From Saprospira grandis (lineage in GTDB: Bacteria > Bacteroidota > Bacteroidia > Chitinophagales > Saprospiraceae), in assembly GCF_027594745.1 (NCBI RefSeq), contig NZ_CP110854.1:496001-560000 (forward strand): DNA of 64,000 nt, read 5' to 3'. A program made the position numbers and the translations under genes. This document shows, one piece after another, positions 42,974 to 51,201 of the stretch. Below the pieces are notes generated by a model, which made no database searches, was not told where the DNA came from, and saw only the letters and a program-made list of their open reading frames with translations. Numbering within the stretch: position 1 is the first letter of the stretch; every line of letters starts with the position of its first letter.

Positions 42974-43016
42974 TAGCGCCTTGTTTTCAAAAAGTGAAGA
43001 CAAGGCTATTTTTTTC
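42974..43016 (+). terminator. second terminator-like hairpin, in the DUF58 gene leader
   Basis: GCCTTGTtTTC / GAagACAAGGC (42978-43006) followed by TATTTTTTTC. It is 66 bp before the ATG at 43083 and 57 bp after the previous terminator, so it would end a very short transcript or act as an attenuator. Confidence 0.6.
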
Positions 43017-43082
43017 TATCCGCTATCCCGTTTCGCTTAATCCACAAAACTTCTTAGTTTGTGGACCAACCAAATTTTAATT

Positions 43083-44012
43083 ATGCCTTCTATTCTTGAA
43101 CAATACGACCTCCGACAACATGGAAATCTGGACCTGCTGGCCCGACAAGTTGTGGAGGGCTTCATTATCGGCCTGCACAAATCGCCTTTTCATGGCTTTT
43201 CTGTAGAATTTGCCGAACATCGCATCTATAACCAAGGCGACTCGACCAAAAATATTGACTGGAAGGTCTATGCCCGAACCGACCGCCTGTATACCAAACA
43301 ATTTGAAGAGGAAACCAATTTGCGCTGCCAAATTGTTCTCGATATTTCTTCTTCTATGTACTTTCCAGAAGCCCCAAAAGCCAGTAAAACGCCCCATCTG
43401 AATAAGTTGGCTTTTTCTGCCTTGGCCGCAGGCTCTTTGGTCCACCTGCTCCAAAAACAAAGAGATGCTTACGGCCTTTCGGTCTTTGGAGAAGAGGTAG
43501 AACTACATACCCCCTGCAAATCGAGTAGCAAACACCGACATTTGCTCTTTTCTTATATCGAGCAGTACCTCAGCCAAAAAAGTAGACAAAAAGGGACCAA
43601 TGCCGCCCAAGCCCTGCATGAAATTGCCGAGCGCATCCACCGCCGCTCTTTGGTGGTCATCTTTAGCGATATGTTTGAAGATGGCGATGGCGAAGAACTG
43701 TTTTCCGCCCTGCAGCATTTAAAGTATAACAAACATGAAGTCATCCTTTTTCATGTGGTAGACAAGCGCTACGAATTGGACTTTGAGTTTGAAAACCGCC
43801 CTTATCAGTTTATTGATATTGAAACAGGCGAAAAGCTCAAGTTGCAGCCCAACCAACTCAAAGACTTTTATAAGCAGCAGGTCAAAAAGTATAAAGAAGC
43901 CCTTAAGCTAAAGTGTTTGCAATATAAAATTGACTTTGTAGAGGCAGACATTCAAGAAGACTTTAGACAGGTGCTGCTTCCCTATTTAGTAAAGCGCAGC
44001 AAAATGCGCTAA
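43083..44012 (+). CDS. DUF58 domain protein (vWA-like, MoxR-associated type)
   Basis: 309 residues from the ATG at 43083; a TTG start 24 bp upstream is possible. The DUF58 hallmark SPFHGFSVEFAEHRIYNQGDSTKNIDWKVYARTDRLYTKQFEEETNLRCQIVLDISSSMYF spans about 39-100 and includes a MIDAS-like DxSxS (DISSS). GTNAAQALHEIAERIHRRSLVVIFSDMFEDG (about 180-210) continues the vWA-like fold. DUF58 proteins usually pair with a MoxR AAA+ ATPase and act in folding or activation of partners, sometimes in envelope stress; no moxR is next to it here. No membrane segment. Repeat E17 follows its stop. Confidence 0.9.
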   Translation: MPSILEQYDLRQHGNLDLLARQVVEGFIIGLHKSPFHGFSVEFAEHRIYNQGDSTKNIDWKVYARTDRLYTKQFEEETNLRCQIVLDISSSMYFPEAPKASKTPHLNKLAFSALAAGSLVHLLQKQRDAYGLSVFGEEVELHTPCKSSSKHRHLLFSYIEQYLSQKSRQKGTNAAQALHEIAERIHRRSLVVIFSDMFEDGDGEELFSALQHLKYNKHEVILFHVVDKRYELDFEFENRPYQFIDIETGEKLKLQPNQLKDFYKQQVKKYKEALKLKCLQYKIDFVEADIQEDFRQVLLPYLVKRSKMR

Positions 44013-44031
44013 AATTGGTCCTTCTGCGTCC

Positions 44032-44185
44032 TACAGGCGCGGAGCGCCGCGGCTGAGGGATGGAAAAGGGGGCGGCGAAGCCGCAGACCCAGCAAAATGA
44101 GCGTAGCGAATTTTGCGCAGGGCCGAGCAGACCTGCGAGCCCTGACACAGCCCGACCCGAGCGAAGCGAGTGGGCAGCCCCAAAA
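44032..44185 (+). repeat. GC-rich intergenic repeat E17 (subfamily B), head facing right
   Basis: GGCGCGGAGCGCC stem, tail CGGCTGAGGGATGG, stem GGCGGCGAAGCCGC, variable stem CAAAATGAGCGTAGCGAATTTTG (AT-rich arms, still paired), core GGGCCGAGCAGACCTGCGAG, ACACAGCCCGACCCGAGCG and head GGGCAGCCCCAAAA. It ends 34 bp before the OmpA lipoprotein start. Confidence 0.9.
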
Positions 44186-44218
44186 GATTAGTCATCTTAC
44201 CCTAAAAAATAATCATCT

Positions 44219-46201
44219 ATGTATAAATATTGGCTTCCCCTGCTTGTTTTGGCCCTTTTGAGCCTGCAAGCCTGTAGCTATACCGAGCGGATAAAAGACG
44301 GGAGTACCGCCTATGAACGCAAGCAGTTTTCGGTGGCAATTCCGATGCTGCAAAAAGAATTTAAGAAGGCCAAAGAAAACAGAATCAAGGGCCAAAAAGC
44401 CTATGAATTGGCCGAATCTTACCGCCGCACCCACCAATATAAAGAGGCCGCCAATTGGTATGCCGAGGCCAGCCAACTGCGCTATGCCAATGATGCCGCC
44501 CTACAGCAGGCCAAAATGTTGCAGCAGGCCGAGGACTATGAGCTGGCGATTCAGGCCTACCGAACAGCGGGCCGAGATGCCGGCGATGCCAACCGCTACT
44601 TGGAATATATTCAGGCCTGTCGACAGGCCAAACAGTGGCTCGCCCTGGCCGATAGTAGCGTTTTTAGCATCGAAAATTTGCCTTTTAATACAGATGCTAC
44701 GGATTTTTCTCCAGCCCTACAAAATGAAAACACCCTTGTTTTTTCTTCGGACCGAGAAGAGTCTGAGGGCAAAAAAAATTATAAATGGACCAACAAAAAG
44801 TTTTTTGACTTTTATAGTTTGGACCTCAAAACGGATAGCCTCAAGCGCCTAGAAGTCAGCAATTGGGACCCCGATTTTCATCAGGGCAATCTCGTTTTTT
44901 CTGCCGATGGTCAATGGGCCTTTTTTACCGAATGTGGATCGGATAAAAAGGAAGGCGTTGATTTTTGCCGCCTGATGATGGCCGAAAAAGCAGGCAGTAG
45001 CTGGTCTAAGGCCAAGGAAATTCGCCTAGGCGGAAAATTTGTCAATTATATGCATCCTTGCATTGATCCCCAAGGCCGTTGGCTCATTTTTGCCGCCAAT
45101 GATAAAAAAGGATTTGGAGGCTATGATTTATATATTTCGCTTTGGGTGAGCAGCGAAGAACGCTGGTCGGAGCCCCAAAATATGGGCAACGAAATCAATA
45201 CGCAGGGCAATGAGGTTTTTCCTGCCCTAGATGCCGACACCCTTTATTTTGCTTCGGATGGACATGCAGGCATGGGCGGATTGGATATTTTTAAGGCCCC
45301 TCGCCTTTTGGACCGCTGGGTCAAGCCCCAAAACCTCAAGGCCCCGATCAATTCGGGAGCCGATGATTTTGGCCTGATCGTTAACCCTTATGCCGAGAAA
45401 GAGGATAGCATTATTCGCAAGGGCTATTTTAGCTCTAACCGCAATACTGGTCGAGGTTCTGACGATATTTATGCCTTTACAGAAGCCTTGCCCAAAGAAC
45501 CTATTGAAGCCGATACTTTAGAAGAAAAGGAATTTCAGCTCTTGCTAGCGGGCATGGTCAAAGAAGTGATTCCTGCCGATAGCCTCAATGGCGAAGCCGC
45601 CCAAGAAAATCCCCTCATGGGCGCTAGCGTTCGGATTTCTACCCAAGATACTGTTTGGATTATGGGCTCGGATGTAGATGGGAGTTTCTTTAGCCAATTG
45701 GATACGAATGAAACCTACTTTTTTCAGACGACCAAAGCGGGTTATTTCACTGCTTTAGACACTCTTTCGACCTTCAACTTGAATATTCCAGCCGATACCA
45801 ATCAATGGACCTTGGCCATTCAGATTGAGTTGGCGCCCTTTGAAAAGGGGAAAGAAATTGTGCTTGAAAATGTCTATTTTGATTACAACAAATGGGATAT
45901 TCGGCCAGATGCGGCCGCAGAGCTCAATAAATTGGTTCGTTTGCTCAATGAAAACCCTGATTTGAATATTGAGATGGGTTCGCATACCGATTGTCGGGGA
46001 AAAGAGAGCTACAACCAGAGTTTATCGCAAAAGCGGGCCGAATCGACCATGCAATATTTGATTCAGGCGGGCATTTCAGACAGCCGGCTACAGGCCAAAG
46101 GCTACGGAGAATCTAGCCCGGCCGCTAGCTGTGACTGTAACAGTTGTACGGAAGAAGAGCATCAGCGAAACCGCCGAACCAGCTTTGTAATTTTAGACTA
46201 G
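44219..46201 (+). CDS. PorE-like OmpA-family lipoprotein (TPR, PD40 propeller, OmpA domain)
   Basis: 660 residues. Lipoprotein signal MYKYWLPLLVLALLSLQAC19; TPR helices at about 25-140 (YERKQFSVAIPMLQKEFKKAKENRIKGQKAYELAESYRRTHQYKEAANWY); PD40 propeller at about 155-415 (NTLVFSSDREESEGKKNY, GGYDLYISLWVSSEERWSEPQNMG, LYFASDGHAGMGGLDIFKAPR, KGYFSSNRNTGRGSDDIYAF). A carboxypeptidase-regulatory-like sandwich (about 430-540) precedes an OmpA C-domain (about 548-660; VYFDYNKWDIRPDAAAEL, SHTDCRGKESYNQSLSQKRAES) with the peptidoglycan-contacting Asp and Arg. The order TPR, PD40, CTD-reg, OmpA is that of PorE, which links the type IX secretion system to the wall. Co-transcribed with the TPM protein. 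Confidence 0.9.
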   Translation: MYKYWLPLLVLALLSLQACSYTERIKDGSTAYERKQFSVAIPMLQKEFKKAKENRIKGQKAYELAESYRRTHQYKEAANWYAEASQLRYANDAALQQAKMLQQAEDYELAIQAYRTAGRDAGDANRYLEYIQACRQAKQWLALADSSVFSIENLPFNTDATDFSPALQNENTLVFSSDREESEGKKNYKWTNKKFFDFYSLDLKTDSLKRLEVSNWDPDFHQGNLVFSADGQWAFFTECGSDKKEGVDFCRLMMAEKAGSSWSKAKEIRLGGKFVNYMHPCIDPQGRWLIFAANDKKGFGGYDLYISLWVSSEERWSEPQNMGNEINTQGNEVFPALDADTLYFASDGHAGMGGLDIFKAPRLLDRWVKPQNLKAPINSGADDFGLIVNPYAEKEDSIIRKGYFSSNRNTGRGSDDIYAFTEALPKEPIEADTLEEKEFQLLLAGMVKEVIPADSLNGEAAQENPLMGASVRISTQDTVWIMGSDVDGSFFSQLDTNETYFFQTTKAGYFTALDTLSTFNLNIPADTNQWTLAIQIELAPFEKGKEIVLENVYFDYNKWDIRPDAAAELNKLVRLLNENPDLNIEMGSHTDCRGKESYNQSLSQKRAESTMQYLIQAGISDSRLQAKGYGESSPAASCDCNSCTEEEHQRNRRTSFVILD

Positions 46202-46202
46202 C

Positions 46203-47186
46203 ATGAGACTACTTTTTATCAGTTTTATTTTGGGCCTGAGCGTTTGCTTGCAGGCCCAAAATTTTCCGGTTCGGCCCGCCAATTATAGGGCCCTTAATGA
46301 TTTTGCGGAGATGATTGATGCGGCTTCGGCGGCAGAGATAGAGCAGCAGCTCCAAGCTTTTAATGATACCGCTGGGGTGCAAATTGCGCTGATTACGGTC
46401 CAGAATATGGACGGCTGGAGCATTGAGCAATATGGCCAACAATTGGCCGAAAAATGGGGCATTGGCCATGCCGAAACAAACCAAGGCCTGCTTTTGCTTT
46501 TGGCCAAAGAGGAGCGAATGGTCCGTTTTGAGGTGGGTTATGGTTTGGAGGAGCGCCTGCCCGATTTATACTGCCAAGAAGTCATTGACCAAATTTTAAC
46601 GCCCGCTTTCAAGCAAGGACAATTTGGCGAGGGTTGTTTGCAAGGCCTGCAGATGGTCCAATTGCAATTGCAGGGGTTGCCCAATGAAATTAGCAGAGAG
46701 CGCAGCCTTTCGGCCCAGGCCTTCATTGCCGAAAACAAAGCCTTTGATTGGGTGGTATACAGCTTTTTGATTGTCGTTTTTTTATCGGCCCTTTATGAGG
46801 GACTAACCATTCGCCCCTATCCTTGGATTAACTTTTTCATGGCCCTTTTGGGCGCCCCCATTTACCTTTTTATTGTGGTGGGGCTTTGTTTTTTGCCCGT
46901 CTATCTGATTGCCAGCAAAAGCTTTGCTTATACCCCCACTTTGGTCTGGACCCAATTTGGCATTTACCTAATTTTGCTGCTGTTTTGGGCCATTTATTTT
47001 CGGGGACAATTTGCCGAAATGACCAAGGATAGCTTCAAAGGCGGCGGCGGCAGTGGCGGCGGATATAGCAGCGGGGGCTATAGTTCCTACTCGGGCTCCT
47101 CTTCCTCTAGTTATAGCTCCTCCAGTTCCTCTTCTTCTTGGGGGGGCGGCAGTTTTGGGGGCGGTGGCGCCTCTGGAAGTTGGTAA
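46203..47186 (+). CDS. TPM-domain (YgcG family) membrane protein with Gly/Ser tail
   Basis: 327 residues, starting 1 bp after the preceding stop, so translation is probably coupled. Signal peptide to LQAQ; TPM domain at about 25-160 (YRALNDFAEMIDAASAAEIEQQLQAFNDTAGVQIALITVQNMDGWSIEQYGQQLAEKWGIG, LLLLLAKEERMVRFEVGYGLEERLPD), known as TPM_phosphatase from plant Psb32/TLP18.3 and common in bacterial envelope proteins. Three membrane segments (about 179-262) follow and a tail from about 282 made almost only of Gly and Ser with Tyr and Trp (GGGSGGGYSSGGYSSY...). Role unknown; the Gly/Ser tail is a regular feature of YgcG relatives. Confidence 0.88.
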   Translation: MRLLFISFILGLSVCLQAQNFPVRPANYRALNDFAEMIDAASAAEIEQQLQAFNDTAGVQIALITVQNMDGWSIEQYGQQLAEKWGIGHAETNQGLLLLLAKEERMVRFEVGYGLEERLPDLYCQEVIDQILTPAFKQGQFGEGCLQGLQMVQLQLQGLPNEISRERSLSAQAFIAENKAFDWVVYSFLIVVFLSALYEGLTIRPYPWINFFMALLGAPIYLFIVVGLCFLPVYLIASKSFAYTPTLVWTQFGIYLILLLFWAIYFRGQFAEMTKDSFKGGGGSGGGYSSGGYSSYSGSSSSSYSSSSSSSSWGGGSFGGGGASGSW

Positions 47187-47334
47187 TTTTTTGGGGCTGC
47201 CCCTTCCTTTGTTCGGGTCGGGCCATTGCGCAGCTCGCAGGTCTGCTCGGCCCTGCGCGGGCTGCGCCCGCTGGGTCTGCCGCCTTCGGCGGCCCTGCTA
47301 CCGCCCCTCAGCCTGCGGGCCTTCGGCCCTTTTT
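47187..47334 (-). repeat. GC-rich intergenic repeat E18 (subfamily B), head facing left
   Basis: Starts directly after the TPM gene stop: TTTTTTGGGGCTGCCCC, GGGTCGGGCC, core CTCGCAGGTCTGCTCGGCCC, variable stem GCGGGCTGCGCCCGC, stem GCCGCCTTCGGCGGC, B-type tail CCGCCCCTCAGCC and GGGCCTTCGGCCC. Behind it lies the palindrome CTGTAGGTTGAAACCTACAG (47337-47356), then CAGCGGTATTGCTG. Confidence 0.9.
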
Positions 47335-47384
47335 GACTGTAGGTTGAAACCTACAGCAACAGCGGTATTGCTGCGCAATCTTAT

Positions 47385-47426
47385 ATAAAAAGACCCAAGC
47401 CCCAAGCTCCCGTTTGGGGCTTGGGG
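47385..47426 (-). terminator. terminator of the 764-residue secreted protein gene
   Basis: CCCAAGCCCCAA (47394-47405) / TTTGGGGCTTGGG, on the minus strand followed by TCTTTTTATATAAG, 10 bp past the stop. Confidence 0.75.
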
Positions 47427-47436
47427 TTGCTGGCTT

Positions 47437-49731
47437 TTATTTTTTTACTTTTGGCAGTTGTTCCCAAAAAAGGCTGACTTTATGTTCATCATTTACTTTC
47501 AACCCATAGTTAGGTATGGGATTGAACTTAGTAGGACCTGTTAAGTCGTTTTGGAGGAGCAGGCTTTCCATTCCTTTGGGATAAGAACTTAACTTGACCT
47601 CCATTTTTGCCAAGTAATCTATTTTTATTTCGGGATTCTTAATATCAAAAGATATTGGTCCTATACTTACTGAAGAGCCAAAGTACTTGCGGATTTCTTC
47701 TAATAGATAAAAAGGAATGTCATCCTCATTAAGCGTCGATAAAGCAGTGGTATCTATCCCCAATATAGAGAATAAGTCAATCTCGGCACGAACGCTAAAT
47801 ACCCAATAGCTATCCATGCTGTTTCCATTCCTTTGGCATCGAACAGCATCTGATCTTAGGCTATGAATTTTCATATTGGCTATATTGGCCCCTCCTACAA
47901 TGATGGGGCTTTTGCTCTCATCAAAAGAGAGAAATGCAACTTGCCGAAGGCTGTTATGTACTCCAGGGGCTATACCGTACTCATATTTTAGTGGAAAACC
48001 AATAGTCACTTTATCAAAGTGAGTAAGTTCTTTTTCTCCTTGGAGTGAAAATGTTATAGGCATTTGGGCCAAGTTGTAAACAGCATCTATAGGCTCTAAA
48101 AGCAGTGGTTTGGGGCCCTGACAACGACTTGCTCGAATTGCTTTTTCCCATTCTTTGGCTGGCGATAAGAGCCCTACCGCACTATCTGCCAATTGCTTAA
48201 TCTCTTCGGCTAATAAGTTATGGAAAGGATCTAATCGTTGAAAATCTTTATCGCCCAGAAAATCATCCCAAACTTCTGTGGCAAAATCTTTCATGTAAAG
48301 ATGATCTTCCTTGGGGTCGATTTGATCCATTTTAGCTAAAAAATAATCTTCTAAAAGAGGCATTTTTAGCCCAGTTGCTGTGGATGCTGAAAAAAGATAG
48401 CTCAGACTGGCCTTCCATCGCTTTTTGTTTAGGCAGTAATTTCTAAGATTAGGATCTTTTATACTGGGCTGTAGTTTTTCAAACCAAGCTTCGATTTTTT
48501 CTTTTAGCTGTACAATAGCGATTTCTCGACCTACTTGGGTCCTTAGTAATCCTTTATCAAAACAACTACGGACCCAATTATTGGGGTAGAGCTCTGAGCT
48601 AACAGGATCCTTTTTAATTAACTGATGTTTCTTTACGTCATAAAATTCTTGACAAAACAGATTTTCACTAAAAGTTGGAGAAACTGTCAGGCTACTAAGA
48701 ATTTTAGTCTTTAACTCTTCTATCGAGTAATGCTTACTACTATCTAATTGAGCGGCCAATTGTTTAATGAGTTCTGCCCGAACAAGAGGATGTCCTGTAT
48801 TTAACTTTCCTAAATGTTCTACCAACTCTTTGGCAGAAATACAATATTCTAATCCACTTTCCTTTTCTAGAGGCTTTACCCCCAGATTAAAGAGTTCAAA
48901 TACAAGCTCAGATTTACCTTCCTTTAAGGTTTCACGGAACTTGGCCAGTTCTTCTCGGTAAGTGGAGTCTGCTTCTTTTTTTTCCTCTATTTCTCTCTCT
49001 TTCTTCTCCTCCAACTCCTCCTCCGTCAAAAAGTCATCTTTGGCCAAGGCTTGGTCCAAAATGCTTTCTAGTTGCTGATAGCTAATTTTATTTAGTAAAT
49101 TCTCTTCTTTGATACTAAAGGTATTGAACCAGTTTGCCTTGATTTGATCTTCTTGGCTGTATTTCTCTAAAATGGCCAAAAAGGCCGCTAGAAAGTCTTC
49201 AACATTGGTATCAATCGGAATTGCTTTAACCTCCTTATTGAGCTGTTTACTGAGTGGACCTGGAATCTGTTTGAAGAATTGAGCTAATTGCGATTGAAAA
49301 ATACTCAGAGGCGTACTCTCCTTTAGTTTAGGCGATTTACCAATTCTTGATTTAAGTACTTTAGATGCCCCCTTAAAGAAGTCTGCTAATAATTTTCTGT
49401 ACTGCTCCTTCGGAATATCCTCTTCCTTAAGGGCCAAAAATAGCTGCTCCAAATTGGCCTTATCTGTTTTGAGCTGCGGCTTAAAGGCTTTTAAGCCCTC
49501 TTTGGTCTTGAGCAAAGCCGCCTTTAGGCTCGGGCGATCAGGGTCCTCTGCAGGAAGCTCCTGATAAAGCGCATAGAGCTCTTGATATTGGGCCAGGGTT
49601 TCTTCATAAAGGGCAGTATCTTCTTGATACTGCTGCTGTTTTGCCAAAAAAAGTTCTCGCTGGTTCATCTGTAATAGATTTAGGTGACCAAAAAATAAAC
49701 TGGATAAGAGAAAAATGGCTAATGCTTTCAT
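47437..49731 (-). CDS. large secreted helical protein of unknown function
   Basis: 764 residues from the ATG at 49731 (MKALAIFLLSSLFFGHLNLLQ signal peptide); the frame's TTG start 24 bp upstream is unlikely. Residues about 25-300 are helical and highly charged with coiled-coil segments (KQQQYQEDTALYEETLAQYQELYALYQEL; EEELEEKKEREIEEKKEADSTYREELAKFRETLKEG). The C-terminal third is beta-rich (ITFSLQGEKELTHFDKVTIGFPLKYEYGIAPGVHNSLRQVAFLSFDESKSPIIVGGANIANMKIHS, IGPISFDIKNPEIKIDYLAKMEVKLSSYPKGM). No known catalytic motif, no T9SS tail, no lipobox. It looks periplasmic. Not recognised. It is monocistronic and divergent from map. Confidence 0.75.
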   Translation of the reverse strand: MKALAIFLLSSLFFGHLNLLQMNQRELFLAKQQQYQEDTALYEETLAQYQELYALYQELPAEDPDRPSLKAALLKTKEGLKAFKPQLKTDKANLEQLFLALKEEDIPKEQYRKLLADFFKGASKVLKSRIGKSPKLKESTPLSIFQSQLAQFFKQIPGPLSKQLNKEVKAIPIDTNVEDFLAAFLAILEKYSQEDQIKANWFNTFSIKEENLLNKISYQQLESILDQALAKDDFLTEEELEEKKEREIEEKKEADSTYREELAKFRETLKEGKSELVFELFNLGVKPLEKESGLEYCISAKELVEHLGKLNTGHPLVRAELIKQLAAQLDSSKHYSIEELKTKILSSLTVSPTFSENLFCQEFYDVKKHQLIKKDPVSSELYPNNWVRSCFDKGLLRTQVGREIAIVQLKEKIEAWFEKLQPSIKDPNLRNYCLNKKRWKASLSYLFSASTATGLKMPLLEDYFLAKMDQIDPKEDHLYMKDFATEVWDDFLGDKDFQRLDPFHNLLAEEIKQLADSAVGLLSPAKEWEKAIRASRCQGPKPLLLEPIDAVYNLAQMPITFSLQGEKELTHFDKVTIGFPLKYEYGIAPGVHNSLRQVAFLSFDESKSPIIVGGANIANMKIHSLRSDAVRCQRNGNSMDSYWVFSVRAEIDLFSILGIDTTALSTLNEDDIPFYLLEEIRKYFGSSVSIGPISFDIKNPEIKIDYLAKMEVKLSSYPKGMESLLLQNDLTGPTKFNPIPNYGLKVNDEHKVSLFWEQLPKVKK

Positions 49732-49950
49732 CGCTTTGTTTTTGTGTTTACCCAAAAGTAGTAACTTTTACTTATAAACGCAAAATTATTTTGATTTTTT
49801 GGATGCCTAGTCGCTTTGCTCAGCCCTTTTTAAACAAATGCTATTGCTTTGCTATAATATATAGCAGGATGGGGGCTTGCTAAAAATGCAGGGCCAAAAA
49901 CGGCGCTATGGTCTTAGAGCCTAGGCTAGCGACATAATTTATATAGAGTG

Positions 49951-49980
49951 TTTAGTTCGCTAGAAAAATTTGTACCTTTG
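49951..49980 (+). promoter_or_regulatory. putative map promoter (TTTAG - 17 bp - TACCTTTG)
   Basis: TACCTTTG (49973-49980) fits TAnnTTTG, with TTTAG at 49951-49955 as a weak -33 element; the ATG follows 26 bp later. Confidence 0.5.
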
Positions 49981-50006
49981 GGCAGCAAAAATATATATCC
50001 GCAGCT

Positions 50007-50810
50007 ATGATTATTTATAAGACGAAAGAACAAATAGAATTGGTCCGCAAAAGTGCCCTTTTGGTGTCTAAGACCTTAGGGATGTTGGCCAGTGAGATTA
50101 AGCCTGGGGTAACGCCTAAGCATTTGGACCAATTGGCCGAGGCTTTTATCCGTGATAATGGTGGAAAACCTGGCTTTTTGGGCCTTTATGGTTGTCCGAG
50201 CACCTTATTGACCTCTGTAAATGAGCAGGTAGTGCATGGTTTGCCTACAGATCGTCCTTTAGAAAATGGGGACATCATTGCGGTAGACTGTGGGGTACTG
50301 ATGAATGGTTTTTATGGAGACCATGCCTACACTTTTCCCGTAGGCGACATCTCTGATGATCGTCAGCGGTTGTTGGATACTACTTTGGAGTGTTTGTATA
50401 GAGGCATTGAGCAAACTTGCAAGGGCAAACGCATTGGCGATATTGGTCATGCGATTCAGTCTTTGGCAGAAGAAAGAGGCTATGGTGTTGTTCGCGAATT
50501 GGTGGGGCATGGATTGGGCAAAAAAATGCATGAGGACCCGCAGGTTCCGAATTATGGCCGTCAGGGGCATGGCAAAAAAATCAAAGAGGGTTTGGTGATT
50601 GCCATTGAGCCGATGATTAACATGGGGACGCATAAAGTGCATACCTTGGCAGATAACTGGACCATTTCTACAATTGATGGGCAGCCTTCTGCTCATTTTG
50701 AGCATAATGTGGCTGTAGTTAATGGAAAGCCTGAGATTCTATCTACCTTTGATTATGTAGAAGAAGTATTGGGAGAAAGAGCGGCCCTAAAGCACAACAA
50801 AGTACTTTAG
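50007..50810 (+). CDS. map: type I methionine aminopeptidase
   Basis: 267 residues, usual for bacterial type Ia MetAP. The creatinase/pita-bread fold has all metal-site motifs: IIAVDCGVLMNGFYGDHAYTF with D94 and D105, VRELVGHGLGKKMHEDPQVPNY with the metal and substrate His, VIAIEPMINMG with a metal Glu, and SAHFEHNVAVV with the last Glu. It removes the initiator Met from nascent proteins with small second residues and is essential in most bacteria. The map gene is often next to secY or infA; here it stands alone between a divergent secreted-protein gene and a terminator. Confidence 0.97.
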   Translation: MIIYKTKEQIELVRKSALLVSKTLGMLASEIKPGVTPKHLDQLAEAFIRDNGGKPGFLGLYGCPSTLLTSVNEQVVHGLPTDRPLENGDIIAVDCGVLMNGFYGDHAYTFPVGDISDDRQRLLDTTLECLYRGIEQTCKGKRIGDIGHAIQSLAEERGYGVVRELVGHGLGKKMHEDPQVPNYGRQGHGKKIKEGLVIAIEPMINMGTHKVHTLADNWTISTIDGQPSAHFEHNVAVVNGKPEILSTFDYVEEVLGERAALKHNKVL

Positions 50811-50840
50811 TAGCTGTTTAGAGAAGAACTCTTTAGCCTA

Positions 50841-50875
50841 AGCGCTCCAACTTTGCTTAAAGTTGGGGCGTTTTA
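50841..50875 (+). terminator. intrinsic terminator after map
   Basis: CGCTCCAACTTT (50843-50854) / AAAGTTGGGGCG (50859-50870), then TTTTACAT. Confidence 0.85.
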
Positions 50876-50989
50876 CATAAGTAGCTATTAAATAAGGAAT
50901 TGGGCTATGTTTGTCGGCTTTTGGTCAAAAAAAGCAGGAGATTGAGCTAAATAAAGTAGGCAGAGGCCCCAAAAGCCCAAGCCTTTTTC

Positions 50990-50997
50990 TATTTTTG
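50990..50997 (+). promoter_or_regulatory. putative -7 box (TATTTTTG) upstream of repeat E19
   Basis: TAnnTTTG match 23 bp before repeat E19 and 205 bp before the aminotransferase ATG. If used, the whole repeat would be transcribed as part of a long 5' leader. Confidence 0.4.
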
Positions 50998-51020
50998 TGG
51001 TCCTATTTCCTGCGAACAGC

Positions 51021-51159
51021 AGGCGGCGAAGCCGCCGCAGGCCTAGCGATGTGAAGGGGTGGCCCGCAGGGCCAGACCGAGCCAGCAAAGCTGGCGAAGG
51101 GCCGAGCGAATAGCGAGCCCCGAAACGTAGCGCCGCAGCTTGCTGCGGAGGCCCCAAAA
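51021..51159 (+). repeat. GC-rich intergenic repeat E19 (subfamily A), head facing right, in an mRNA leader
   Basis: Stem GGCGGCGAAGCCGCC, tail GGCCTAGCGATGTG, stem GGCCCGCAGGGCC, variable stem GCCAGCAAAGCTGGC, core variant GAGCGAATAGCGAGC, CGAAACGTAGCGCCGCAGC and head GGAGGCCCCAAAA. A CAA-rich unstructured stretch and the aminotransferase ATG follow within 43 bp. Confidence 0.92.
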
Positions 51160-51201
51160 AAAGAAAAACAACAGCAACAACAACAATACAATTTTACGCT
51201 T

